NCBI GenBank assembly: GCA_002344125.1
Contig: DDTQ01000008.1
Coordinates: forward strand, 25,750-73,874
Length of the DNA stretch: 48,125 bases
Source of the DNA: Ignavibacteria bacterium UBA2360
GTDB taxonomy: Bacteria; Bacteroidota; Ignavibacteria; Tepidaquicellales; OLB5
Reading direction: 5' to 3'
The notes under the pieces: generated by a model
Seen by the model: the letters and a program-made list of their open reading frames with translations, nothing else
Databases searched by the model: none
What the model was told of the DNA's origin: nothing
Shown here: positions 41,056 through 48,125 of the stretch, one piece after another
Layout: every line of letters begins with the position of its first letter
How positions within the stretch are numbered: the stretch's first letter is position 1
Position numbers and translations under genes: made by a program

Positions 41056-42834
41056 ATGAAAAGAAGCATTTTCTTGTTTTTAATTATGCTGATTGCTTCA
41101 ACTGTATTTAGCCAATCTTCCGATATGATAAGGAAAGAGGCAAGTACTGATTATGTTTACAAACCTGATAACTCTCTGTATGCCAAATTATGGCAAAAAC
41201 AGGTCGATGCCAGGAAATCCGGTGATATGGAAACATATAATAATGTTTCCAAACAGATCACAGAAAACTGCGCTGATAAATTTACATCAGGCGAGCCTGT
41301 AACAGCAGATATGTTCAGGGTTATCAATCATCAGCAGCCGCCTTTCACTCCGGATGTATGGGGAAGTGATATTACCGTTTACGCAAACGCAGTAGGCGGT
41401 ACTTCAGTTGGGAACCCGACTGCATTTAACAGGAATGTCAGGCTTGGTGCCGATACACTCGGAAATCAGTATGCTTCGTTCCTTTCCGGGAATAAAGATA
41501 CCATCATTGTATTCAAATCAACTAACCAGGGCGCTGCATGGACAAGGATCTTTTCTGTATTGGGTTCAGGTGCAGGATATATCCACTCATTTGATATGCA
41601 CGTAACAGATTCACTTTCATCATTCAGGCTTGGTTTTGCGATAACAATCATTAATGATGCGGATCCAACTTATGCCGGTTCAATGTACTGGCTTTCAGTT
41701 GATCAGAGCGGTACAGCTATTTCAGTTACTCCGGTTGTAGGAACCGCAAGCGGCAGAGGTTATATCAGCCCGGCGCTTGTCTCCGATGGTTTTACCTGGT
41801 CAGCAGGGTTAACATACTGGTATATGACATATCAGAATGTTGACGCAACTACAGGAGTTGGTACCCAGGCTTTACTTGCATGGAGCACTAACTGGGGCAG
41901 AACATGGCTGCTTGATACTGCCAGGAATACATTCAATGATTACGAACTTGATATTGATTATAACTTTGGCGGTGATTCAATTTACGTTCTTCTCACCAAT
42001 AATTTAACAACTACAAACGAAAATCTTCGTTTAATGTATAATGCTCTCGGCAATCTTGGTACAGGCGTTGCATTTAAGCAGGTTAATCCCGCTAACGCCG
42101 CTGATCATGACAGGCTTGGAACTGTTGCTATGAACAGAACAACAAATGAAATTGCTGTACTTTATACCAAGTTTACCGGAACTAACCAGGATATCAGGGT
42201 AAGTTATTCACCTGATGGAACCGGACCGATCGGCAGATGGACTGTTGACCAGACTGTCAGCGGGCTGCCCGGAAATGAGAATAACAGTACTATTAAAGGA
42301 CAGGATAGACAGGGTGCTTTCAGGCTGGCATTTGTTTCACAGGGCTCAGGTTTTGATACTGTGGTTTATATGTCAGGTTTCACTGCAGCCACTCTTTCAG
42401 GAAGAACTGTTGTGAACACCAACAGCGTTGTTAATAATGCGCCTGATGTTGTTGGTTACAGAAGCGGAGCCGGTTTTGATGGCGGTGTTCTGTACTCAGG
42501 TACAAGCGCGTTATATTATGACGGTTCGCCTCTGCTTACAGGCGTTGAACCTGTTGGCGGTGTAATACCATCATCATTCGCGCTGCAGCAGAATTACCCG
42601 AATCCGTTCAACCCCGCAACTACAATTAAGTTCTCTGTTCCAAAAAGCGGAATAGTATTACTTAAAGTTTATGATGTTGCCGGCAGGGAAGTAGCTTCGC
42701 TCATCAGCGGTGAGCTTATCGCTGGTAATTACAAAGCTGAATTCAATGCGTCACAGCTTGGCAGCGGTGTTTACTTCTACAAACTTGTTGCTGACGGATT
42801 TACCGAAACTAAAAAGATGATACTTATTAAATAA
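41056..42834 (+). CDS. Secreted T9SS cargo protein, sialidase/BNR-like fold possible
   Basis: A 592-residue secreted protein: signal peptide (1-20, ending 'STVFSQ'), a region around 80-100, then a propeller-like section with repeated 'TNQGAAWTRI' and 'STNWGRTWLLD' motifs of BNR/sialidase type, and a C-terminal T9SS type A sorting domain ('NYPNPFNPATTIKFSVP' to 'KKMILIK'). AAGGAG lies 6 nt ahead of the ATG. Catalytic residues of sialidases were not identified. The next gene is a similar cargo protein in the same orientation. A terminator follows. Confidence 0.88.
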   Translation: MKRSIFLFLIMLIASTVFSQSSDMIRKEASTDYVYKPDNSLYAKLWQKQVDARKSGDMETYNNVSKQITENCADKFTSGEPVTADMFRVINHQQPPFTPDVWGSDITVYANAVGGTSVGNPTAFNRNVRLGADTLGNQYASFLSGNKDTIIVFKSTNQGAAWTRIFSVLGSGAGYIHSFDMHVTDSLSSFRLGFAITIINDADPTYAGSMYWLSVDQSGTAISVTPVVGTASGRGYISPALVSDGFTWSAGLTYWYMTYQNVDATTGVGTQALLAWSTNWGRTWLLDTARNTFNDYELDIDYNFGGDSIYVLLTNNLTTTNENLRLMYNALGNLGTGVAFKQVNPANAADHDRLGTVAMNRTTNEIAVLYTKFTGTNQDIRVSYSPDGTGPIGRWTVDQTVSGLPGNENNSTIKGQDRQGAFRLAFVSQGSGFDTVVYMSGFTAATLSGRTVVNTNSVVNNAPDVVGYRSGAGFDGGVLYSGTSALYYDGSPLLTGVEPVGGVIPSSFALQQNYPNPFNPATTIKFSVPKSGIVLLKVYDVAGREVASLISGELIAGNYKAEFNASQLGSGVYFYKLVADGFTETKKMILIK

Positions 42835-42859
42835 TCACTTTTTTGCGGATTTTTTAAAG

Positions 42860-42885
42860 GCGGGGTAAAATACCCCGCTTTTTTT
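42860..42885 (+). terminator. Terminator after the 41056-42834 gene
   Basis: GCGGGGTA-AAA-TACCCCGC followed by TTTTTTT is a canonical intrinsic terminator about 25 nt past the stop codon. Confidence 0.93.
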
Positions 42886-42951
42886 ATACTTTTATTTCAT
42901 TCATAAATCATTATAATATAATATTCACAAATCATAACAGGAGTAAAACTC

Positions 42952-44472
42952 ATGAGAAATTTGCTTTCTGCGTTATTCTTCATTGTTATTGGTATTTCAA
43001 CACTGGTTTCACAGGATATTTCAACAACCGTCTATGATCCGCCAATTCCGTATTCAGGCCAGGTGGATTCATGGGGAACAGATTATCTTGTTTCAAATAC
43101 AGAACCATTGGGCCGCCCATCCGGTGTATATAGAACAACAAACAATACCATTTATGTGGCTATACCTGATACAAATATTCAGTCAGGCAGAAGTGTTGTT
43201 GTCTTATCAAGTACCAACAATGGAGCTAACTGGTCCACCACAGCCACTTTGTCGCCGGGAGGCATCATTGTGCCTAAAGTTAAAATGGTTTGCCGTACCG
43301 GTTCTGATTCCGTTTACTGTTTCGTTATTGTAGGCAGCCAGGTATATTCATGGAATGTTATAACAAACAACTTCAATGCGTTCACTAATTATACCAACAT
43401 CAGGGATTTTGATGCAGTAATGTCATCTACAAACAGCATCTACCTTATAGTTGATCTTAATACAAATAACGATGTCAGGTTCTTTGGCTCAGTTAATGGA
43501 GGTGTTTCGTGGGCTGGTGCTGTATTTCTTACTTCTTCGGGAGCAAGACCTACAATGTATATGTCCGGCACAGGTGATACTTGTCTTATCAATTACATGA
43601 CTCCGCTTGCAGATACTTTAACGTCCCAGATCAGAAATGTCCGCTACAGAGAAAGCGCCCCCGGAACTTTGGCCATTGTTGGTTCATTTACAACGCCAAT
43701 TGCACCCGGAATTCACAAAGATCAATTCATGGGCGTAAGGAATGGTTCAAATGCCTGGATATTCTATACAACCGGTTTAACCGGAAGTATCGACTTGAAT
43801 TGCATGACAAGTGTTGATGGCGGCACAACCTATGGTGCGCCCGTTGTGATCGGATCTATGCCCGGAAGAGATGAGTATTGGTTCGACGCAAAGCATTACG
43901 CATCTGGGGTAGACCTGATCTATTATTCAGATAGTTTGCAGGGCGGAGCACCTACAACTTCTTCGGATAAATTGTTTAATACTTACGCTTCCAATTCATC
44001 ACCGGGAACATTTGTTACTCCTACGCAGCTTAATGACCGTCCTTTGGAATGGTCATCAAGAGGCTATATTCCAACACTTATCGAATTCAATGACCCGGGC
44101 TCTGATGCCGGAGCTTTATGGGTCGGAATTGACGGAGCCAACAAGAGATTGTATTTCGATAGATTCGGCGCTGTTACCAGTGTAAATAATAATAATAATA
44201 ATAACCCTGAAAAGTTTTCATTAAGCCAGAACTATCCTAATCCGTTCAATCCAAATACTCAGATCGATTTTTCGATTCCGAAAAATTCCCTGGTTACAAT
44301 TAAGATTTTTGACGTGCTTGGTAAAGAAGTAGCTGTGCTTGTCAACAAGGATTTCACCATTGGCAGCTACACAGTTGATTTTAACGCAAGTTCACTCACA
44401 AGCGGCGTGTATTTCTATCAGCTAACAGCAGGTGAATTTACAGATACAAAAAAACTTGTACTCATTAAGTAA
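42952..44472 (+). CDS. Secreted T9SS cargo protein, BNR-like, with poly-Asn linker
   Basis: A 506-residue secreted protein: signal peptide (1-20), a propeller-like body with the BNR-type motifs 'SSTNNGANWSTT' and 'GSVNGGVSWAGAV', a linker of seven asparagines, and a T9SS type A sorting domain ('NYPNPFNPNTQIDFSIP' to 'KKLVLIK'). AGGAG lies about 9 nt before the ATG. The linker is encoded by an AAT trinucleotide run (44184-44204), which could vary in length by slippage. It resembles the preceding cargo gene and probably arose by duplication. The binding target is unknown. Confidence 0.88.
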   Translation: MRNLLSALFFIVIGISTLVSQDISTTVYDPPIPYSGQVDSWGTDYLVSNTEPLGRPSGVYRTTNNTIYVAIPDTNIQSGRSVVVLSSTNNGANWSTTATLSPGGIIVPKVKMVCRTGSDSVYCFVIVGSQVYSWNVITNNFNAFTNYTNIRDFDAVMSSTNSIYLIVDLNTNNDVRFFGSVNGGVSWAGAVFLTSSGARPTMYMSGTGDTCLINYMTPLADTLTSQIRNVRYRESAPGTLAIVGSFTTPIAPGIHKDQFMGVRNGSNAWIFYTTGLTGSIDLNCMTSVDGGTTYGAPVVIGSMPGRDEYWFDAKHYASGVDLIYYSDSLQGGAPTTSSDKLFNTYASNSSPGTFVTPTQLNDRPLEWSSRGYIPTLIEFNDPGSDAGALWVGIDGANKRLYFDRFGAVTSVNNNNNNNPEKFSLSQNYPNPFNPNTQIDFSIPKNSLVTIKIFDVLGKEVAVLVNKDFTIGSYTVDFNASSLTSGVYFYQLTAGEFTDTKKLVLIK

Positions 44473-44493
44473 TTAATTGTTTCAGCATTTACC

Positions 44494-44520
44494 GGCGGGG
44501 CTAAAAACCCCGCCTTTTTT
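44494..44520 (+). terminator. Terminator after the 42952-44472 gene
   Basis: GGCGGGG-CTAAAAA-CCCCGCC followed by TTTTTT. The gene downstream therefore needs its own promoter. Confidence 0.93.
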
Positions 44521-44572
44521 ATTTGTAAAACTGCCCTTAAATTACATTATTCATAAATTAATATATAATATT

Positions 44573-45157
44573 ATGAAATCATCAAAATTTATTCTCTTCG
44601 CGTTTTTTTTTGTTTTCGCTTTCAGTACTTATGCTGATCCTGTAAAAGTATATATAGAGTATGAGCACACCGGCAAAAACTCTGCGAATAAAATGATATT
44701 CAAGCTGTACAAAGATGGTGATAAGTATAAACTTGTTAGAAACCTGAGCGATTCACCAACTGAATCAGGTATCGTTACTACATATATAGATATAACAGAC
44801 AGAACCGTTATATCAGTTACCGAAAAAGACGGCGTAAAAAAAGGACTGAAATCCGCATGGGATGACGATTACGTTGTTCTTTACCTTCAATACCCTGTTT
44901 TTTTCAGGGGGATCCCGCCGGGGAAAGCTTACATGAGCTATAAAAAAGTTGAAGGTACCGAAACTGTGAACGGTAAAGAGTGCGATATATATCAGGGACC
45001 CATAGATATTCTTATGCAAAGCTCAAAATATTACATGTGGGATAGAATTATGCTAAAATCTACCGCGCCCGGGTATGAAACAATTTCAACTTTGATCAAC
45101 GAAGACCCGGCTTTTACAGCCGATGAATTCACTGTTCCTGCAGATGTGCAGTTTTGA
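44573..45157 (+). CDS. Small exported protein of unknown function
   Basis: A 194-residue protein starting at ATG 44573. The open frame extends back to 44477, but that part is the previous gene's terminator, and the signal peptide ('KFILFAFFFVFAFSTYADP') begins right at this ATG. The mature protein is beta-rich ('VKVYIEYEHTGKNSANKMIF'), with 'GKECDIYQG' and 'YYMWDRIMLKS' near the end, the kind of fold seen in DUF4412/LolA-like periplasmic proteins, though the match is not certain. It precedes the PorV-like gene by 168 nt. Confidence 0.75.
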   Translation: MKSSKFILFAFFFVFAFSTYADPVKVYIEYEHTGKNSANKMIFKLYKDGDKYKLVRNLSDSPTESGIVTTYIDITDRTVISVTEKDGVKKGLKSAWDDDYVVLYLQYPVFFRGIPPGKAYMSYKKVEGTETVNGKECDIYQGPIDILMQSSKYYMWDRIMLKSTAPGYETISTLINEDPAFTADEFTVPADVQF

Positions 45158-45192
45158 TTTCCATTTTTACAAATTATACACTATTTTAGACT

Positions 45193-45251
45193 AATTTAGG
45201 AAAATCGTCCCTAAATTCTTCCTTGACTTACTAAAAAAAATCTCGTTATTT
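45193..45251 (+). promoter_or_regulatory. Candidate promoter and dyad upstream of the PorV-like gene
   Basis: AATTTAGG (45193-45200) and CCTAAATT (45210-45217) are an 8-bp inverted repeat with a 9-bp spacer, directly upstream of TTGACT (45223-45228), which is 17 bp from TTATTT (45246-45251). This resembles a weak sigma-70 promoter with an adjacent regulator site. Confidence 0.35.
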
Positions 45252-45325
45252 ACAGCAAATAGAAAGGGAATTATAGAGTAAATTCTTCTGTTTTAACTTT
45301 TATCCAATCAAATATTCTCAAAATA

Positions 45326-46381
45326 ATGCAAAAAACAAAAATTGCTTCCTTAGTGAATCACAGAAGAATTCTGTTCCTTTTTTTATTTTTGGTATCTGCA
45401 GGCAATATCCTTGCGCAGGGTACAGGAAATAAATACGCAGGTGAGTTTTTAGCTATTGGCGTTGGGGGCAGACCCCTTGGCATGGGCGGAGCTTTCGTTT
45501 CTTTGGTCAACGATGTTACCGCAGGCTACTGGAATCCCGGCGCGCTTGCCAGAATAAACTATCCGCAATTTTCACTTATGCACGATGAACGCTTCGGAAA
45601 CCTGGTCAACTATGATTACGGTTCTGTCGCAGTGCCATGGGGCGTTAATGCTTCGCTTGGCCTAAGCGTCATAAGGCTTGGCGTTGATGATGTGCCAAAT
45701 ACCAAAAATGCATGGGTTGATCTCAATAACAACGGCTACTTTGATAACGGCGACAGGCTTGATTACAGCCAGATAAATTTCTTCAACGCGGCTGACTGGG
45801 CTTTCATTGCAACTTATTCCAAAAAACACAGCGAAAAGCTTTCCTATGGCGTTAATCTGAAAGTCATATCACGCTCAATCGATGACGGCTCCGCATGGGG
45901 CATTGGTTTTGATGTTGGTGCTATTTATAATGTAACACCTAAATTCAGAGTTGGCGCTAACCTGCAGGATGTTACAACAACACTGCTTGCATGGAATACA
46001 GGCCGCAGAGAACTTATTACGCCAACTGCAAAGATCGGCGGTTCTTACGATATCCCGTTCTTTAAAACCGGCAGGATAACACCTGCCCTGGATTTTGACG
46101 TAAGGTTTGAAAACAGGAAATTCGCTTCGCTTGCGGCTGTTGGACCCGTTAGCTTTGATATGCATGCAGGTCTGGAATACGGATTCAAAGACCTCTTCGC
46201 TTTGCGCGTAGGTTACAACGATGTTAAACAGCTTACCTTCGGGGCGGGAGTTAAATTACCCAAACTTAACTTAGATTACTCATTCGCTAAATTTGATGGC
46301 TCTGACCAGCTGGGTAATACCCACAGGATATCCGTAATGTTCACCCTTGATGACGAGAAATTCAGGCGTAAAGGCGAATAA
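45326..46381 (+). CDS. PorV/PorQ-family outer-membrane protein (T9SS-associated)
   Basis: A 351-residue outer-membrane beta-barrel of the PorV/PorQ family (UPF0164), with a signal peptide (about 1-31, ending 'VSAGNILAQ') and the family hallmark 'YAGEFLAIGVGGRPLGMGGA' followed by 'AGYWNPGALA'. PorV shuttles T9SS cargo from the translocon to the attachment complex, binding the sorting domain. Five complete T9SS type A cargo genes in this window make this role plausible. No other T9SS components (PorU, SprA, PorK-N) are present here, so it could equally be one of several PorV-like paralogs. A strong terminator follows. Confidence 0.88.
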   Translation: MQKTKIASLVNHRRILFLFLFLVSAGNILAQGTGNKYAGEFLAIGVGGRPLGMGGAFVSLVNDVTAGYWNPGALARINYPQFSLMHDERFGNLVNYDYGSVAVPWGVNASLGLSVIRLGVDDVPNTKNAWVDLNNNGYFDNGDRLDYSQINFFNAADWAFIATYSKKHSEKLSYGVNLKVISRSIDDGSAWGIGFDVGAIYNVTPKFRVGANLQDVTTTLLAWNTGRRELITPTAKIGGSYDIPFFKTGRITPALDFDVRFENRKFASLAAVGPVSFDMHAGLEYGFKDLFALRVGYNDVKQLTFGAGVKLPKLNLDYSFAKFDGSDQLGNTHRISVMFTLDDEKFRRKGE

Positions 46382-46407
46382 TAAAATTATATCATAGAAT
46401 TTGACAC

Positions 46408-46439
46408 AAATGTCCCGTAATTTTGCGGGACATTTTTTT
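46408..46439 (+). terminator. Terminator of the PorV-like gene
   Basis: TGTCCCG-taattttg-CGGGACA followed by seven T. Confidence 0.93.
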
Positions 46440-46440
46440 A

Positions 46441-46495
46441 TATCCTGAGCGAATCGCCTGCCTTAAAACCGCATGCGGCGAGAAGGAAGGATCTC
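46441..46495. repeat. 'cctgagcgaa...gaaggatctc' type dispersed repeat
   Basis: ATCCT (46442-46446) pairs with AGGAT (46488-46492), and TCGCC (46454-46458) with GGCGA (46477-46481), making a long imperfect hairpin. The text 'tcctgagcgaa...aaggatctc' matches a repeat type that is widespread in bacterial genomes. Confidence 0.6.
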
Positions 46496-46545
46496 GTTTT
46501 GTAAAGTGAATTTTTAAAATCTTCAATAATCCATTTTTTTATACT

Positions 46546-46587
46546 TCTCCCCCCTCTCCCTTCGGGAGAGGGGCAGGGGGGTGAGGG
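46546..46587. repeat. Pyrimidine/purine hairpin repeat, copy 1
   Basis: CCCCTCTCCC (46551-46560), TTC and GGGAGAGGGG (46564-46573), then a GGGGGGTGAGGG tail. Similar copies are at 47441-47479 and 48047-48125, and a degenerate one at 5744-5782. Confidence 0.88.
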
Positions 46588-46656
46588 TACTTAAGTTATC
46601 GTGCCAGGAATAGCTTCTGTAGATTGCAGCAAATCTTGTAAAAGAATTCAGCTTTT

Positions 46657-46751
46657 TTCGTGCCACGAATAGAGCTTTCGCATAGATATATAAATATCGG
46701 CATTTACAGATACACGTTATTCAGTTTATGACACTCATTTCGTGGCACGAA
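46657..46751. repeat. Dyad-bounded element B
   Basis: TTCGTGCCACGAA (46657-46669) and TTCGTGGCACGAA (46739-46751) in the same orientation as element A, centres 82 bp apart. A weak extra dyad (ATCGTGCCAGGAA) lies at 46598-46610. Confidence 0.75.
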
Positions 46752-46788
46752 TATCTTCTGTATGATTTAACCAATATTGTGAGAGATA

Positions 46789-46882
46789 CTCGTGCCGCGA
46801 AATTAGATACTTAAGATTTCTCTGCTTTATTCCGAACAAAAATAGTTTAAAAAATTTTTCGTTTTAATATTCGTGGCACGAG
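46789..46882. repeat. Dyad-bounded element C (degenerate)
   Basis: CTCGTGCCGCGAA (46789-46801) and TTCGTGGCACGAG (46870-46882), centres 81 bp apart. Each dyad has one or two mismatches. The right dyad supplies a false GTG start for the next gene. Confidence 0.65.
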
Positions 46883-46899
46883 GTGTTTCAACTTATACA

Positions 46900-47403
46900 A
46901 TGCAAACCAAACGATATCAAAAAATAGTATATTCAGTCATACTTGCCATATCAGTTTTATGGTGCGGGGGAATAATCCTTGCCCCAAACTGGGCGGGCAG
47001 TAACGGCATAACCGGTGATATATCCGAAGGAATCTACTCATTCTATGCCAAGTCTTGTCACCAGGTGAGCGAGCGTTCACATCATCTCTTCGGTGAAAAG
47101 CTTGGCGTGTGTTCACGCTGCACATCAATTTACTTTGCGTTTCTATTGGGAGTTTTTTTATATCCATTTATCCGCAAGCTGAGTAATATTGATCTGCCTT
47201 CACTGCTTTGGCTTTTTATCCCGGTCGGACTCATGCTCCTTGATGTTGGACTAGATATTGCCGATGTGCAGAAAAATTCTTTCATAACCCGCGAAATTAC
47301 GGGCGCGATTATAGGTATAGTATTACCGTTTTTCATTATTCCGGGTACCATCAGGGTATTTTATGAGTATTTCACTCCCCCTGATGTAATTCCGAAGAAG
47401 TAA
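46900..47403 (+). CDS. DUF2085 membrane protein
   Basis: A 167-residue inner-membrane protein starting at ATG 46900. An upstream in-frame GTG (46873) lies in a repeat dyad and would add nine unlikely residues. Four hydrophobic segments are visible. The family signature is 'FYAKSCHQVSERSHHLFG' followed by 'GVCSRCTSIY', i.e. conserved Cys-His and CxxC residues between membrane helices, which suggests metal or redox binding, although the function of DUF2085 is unknown. It is followed by a hairpin repeat and a second small membrane-protein gene. Confidence 0.88.
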   Translation: MQTKRYQKIVYSVILAISVLWCGGIILAPNWAGSNGITGDISEGIYSFYAKSCHQVSERSHHLFGEKLGVCSRCTSIYFAFLLGVFLYPFIRKLSNIDLPSLLWLFIPVGLMLLDVGLDIADVQKNSFITREITGAIIGIVLPFFIIPGTIRVFYEYFTPPDVIPKK

Positions 47404-47440
47404 AATGATTTTTAAATGTAAATAAATTTATCCCACTTTG

Positions 47441-47479
47441 CTCCCCTCTCCTTTCAGGAGAGGGGCTGGGGGGTGAGGT
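47441..47479. repeat. Pyrimidine/purine hairpin repeat, copy 2
   Basis: CCCCTCTCCT (47443-47452), TTC and AGGAGAGGGG (47456-47465), then CTGGGGGGTGAGGT. It lies between two small membrane-protein genes, leaving only 9 nt before the second ATG, so it covers that gene's ribosome-binding region. Confidence 0.9.
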
Positions 47480-47488
47480 CAAAAAAAT

Positions 47489-47995
47489 ATGAACCAACCA
47501 AGTAAATTTACACCTGTTATCATCAGCTCTTTTGTAATGGTATTCATTTCCATTTTCCCGGGGCTGAACCTGCTTAACCTCTTATGCTGCGCGGGTATCA
47601 TCATCGGCGGCGCAGCCGGCACATGGTACTACGCCAGGCAGCTTGAAAAAGCGGGGCAGTTCATACAGAATAAAGACGGCATTATGATTGGGCTGCTTGC
47701 CGGCATAATTTCAGCGATTGTTTACGTAATGTTTTCTACCATGATAATCATGATCAGTAAACAGAATCCCGTGGAATTGGTGTACAAAATGACCGAACAG
47801 TACGGCTTCGCCATTCCGCCGGAAACACAGCAGATCCTAAACGGTGTTTACGATGAATACCAAAAGAACGGCTTCAGTATAATGATGATTGGCGTTGAAC
47901 TATTTTCACGAATAGTATCTCATTGTATCTTTGGTCCAATTGGGGGACTTCTTGTTGCATCTATTCTTAACAAACGCCGGAATGCAGCTAACTAG
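47489..47995 (+). CDS. Small membrane protein of unknown function
   Basis: A 168-residue protein with four hydrophobic segments, at about 9-30, 32-49, 66-88 and 130-160 ('GLLAGIISAIVYVMFSTMII'), and Gly-rich helix packing ('CCAGIIIGGAAGTWYYARQ'). A periplasmic or cytoplasmic helical loop ('EQYGFAIPPETQQILNGVYD') separates the last two. Superficially it resembles DUF4199-type proteins, but no assignment is claimed. There is no Shine-Dalgarno; the hairpin repeat occupies the upstream sequence. Confidence 0.75.
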   Translation: MNQPSKFTPVIISSFVMVFISIFPGLNLLNLLCCAGIIIGGAAGTWYYARQLEKAGQFIQNKDGIMIGLLAGIISAIVYVMFSTMIIMISKQNPVELVYKMTEQYGFAIPPETQQILNGVYDEYQKNGFSIMMIGVELFSRIVSHCIFGPIGGLLVASILNKRRNAAN

Positions 47996-48046
47996 TAGTA
48001 TTGAGGTTTCAGAAGATCTAAAGAAAAAATAGAAATTATTCCCACC

Positions 48047-48125
48047 TTATTCCCCTCCGGCGCATTTTGCCGTCCCGCTTTTCTGCTTAGCGGGATTGCG
48101 AACAGGAGAGGGGCTGGGGGTGAGG
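48047..48125. repeat. Composite repeat: hairpin repeat with a nested CCCGC hairpin, cut by the window end
   Basis: The flanks TTATTCCCCTCC and AGGAGAGGGGCTGGGGGTGAGG are the two halves of the pyrimidine/purine hairpin repeat. Between them sits GGCGCATTTTGCCGTCCCGC...GCTTAGCGGGATTGCGAAC, matching the in-gene repeat at 19411-19462. The end of the window interrupts any continuation. Confidence 0.8.

Larger units (their letters stand above)
46382..46899. other. 518-bp repeat-rich intergenic region
   Basis: This non-coding stretch holds the PorV-gene terminator, a 'cctgagcgaa' type repeat, a hairpin repeat of the gagagggg type, and five TTCGTGSCACGAA dyads (exact or degenerate) up to the start of the DUF2085 gene. 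No gene is evident in it. It must contain the DUF2085 promoter, not identified. Confidence 0.75.

Noticed and set aside
44477..44572. N-terminal extension of the small exported protein
   Set aside because: It would be encoded by the upstream gene's terminator, and the signal peptide begins exactly at ATG 44573.
46873..46899. GTG start adding nine residues to the DUF2085 protein
   Set aside because: The GTG lies in a repeat dyad and the added residues precede an otherwise normal membrane-protein start at ATG 46900.
46382..46899. Possible CRISPR array because of regularly recurring dyads
   Set aside because: The repeats are only 13 bp, alternate in orientation, vary in spacing (59, 82, 50, 81 bp) and there are no cas genes.

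Overview
The window looks like a chromosomal segment of an uncultured or little-studied member of the Bacteroidota/Chlorobiota side of the FCB group, most plausibly an Ignavibacteria-type lineage. The main evidence is a set of secreted proteins ending in the type IX secretion (T9SS) type A sorting domain with the 'NYPNPFNP' signature, together with a PorV/PorQ-family outer-membrane protein. Base composition is AT-leaning, intergenic gaps are short, TTG starts are fairly common, and Shine-Dalgarno sequences are present at only some genes. No rRNA, tRNA, CRISPR array, phage module or transposase gene was recognised.

Layout. 33-2853 (minus): a TetR regulator followed by paaA-paaB-paaC of the phenylacetyl-CoA epoxidase; the rest of the operon would lie beyond the left edge. 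3131-3666: a DUF433/DUF5615 toxin-antitoxin-like pair whose toxin carries an in-frame stop. 3718-9021 (minus): MATE transporter, tRNA adenosine deaminase tadA, mutS and a beta-carbonic anhydrase. 9149-12265 (plus): thymidylate kinase, S41 C-terminal processing protease and a TauE/SafE permease, whose end overlaps a convergent phoH-like gene. 13550-15527 (minus): two paralogous LysM envelope proteins flanking a small coiled-coil lipoprotein. 15556-19580 (minus): periplasmic ligand-binding protein, guaA and a BadF/BcrA-type sugar kinase/ATPase. 19829-21055: T9SS cargo. 21059-22114: cation diffusion facilitator. 22160-28555 (plus): a TetR-TolC-MFP-RND tripartite efflux operon with a clear promoter/operator. 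28711-39389: an accessory-looking stretch with three paralogous ~480-aa cytoplasmic proteins of unknown function ('SPYFN' family), small lipoproteins, a DUF167 protein, two T9SS cargo proteins and an orphan sorting-domain fragment. 39495-46381 (plus): a VWA protein, two more T9SS cargo proteins, a small exported protein and the PorV-like protein. 46900-47995: two small membrane proteins.

How genes work together. The TetR-paa genes form a phenylacetate-degradation unit; the TetR-TolC-MFP-RND genes form one regulated efflux pump; the PorV-like protein is a plausible helper for the five T9SS cargo proteins nearby; the LysM/lipoprotein group is a likely envelope-structure operon.

The most unusual theme is repeats. 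At least eight kinds of short palindromic or low-complexity dispersed repeats are visible, and several lie inside reading frames: in the MATE N-terminus, the binding-protein N-terminus, the interior and C-terminus of the BadF protein, and a T9SS sorting domain. The other leads are the three-member unknown family, a TetR gene with no ATG/GTG/TTG available at its expected start, a two-cysteine domain shared by the LysM paralogs, and pairs of 13-bp dyads spaced 81-82 bp apart.
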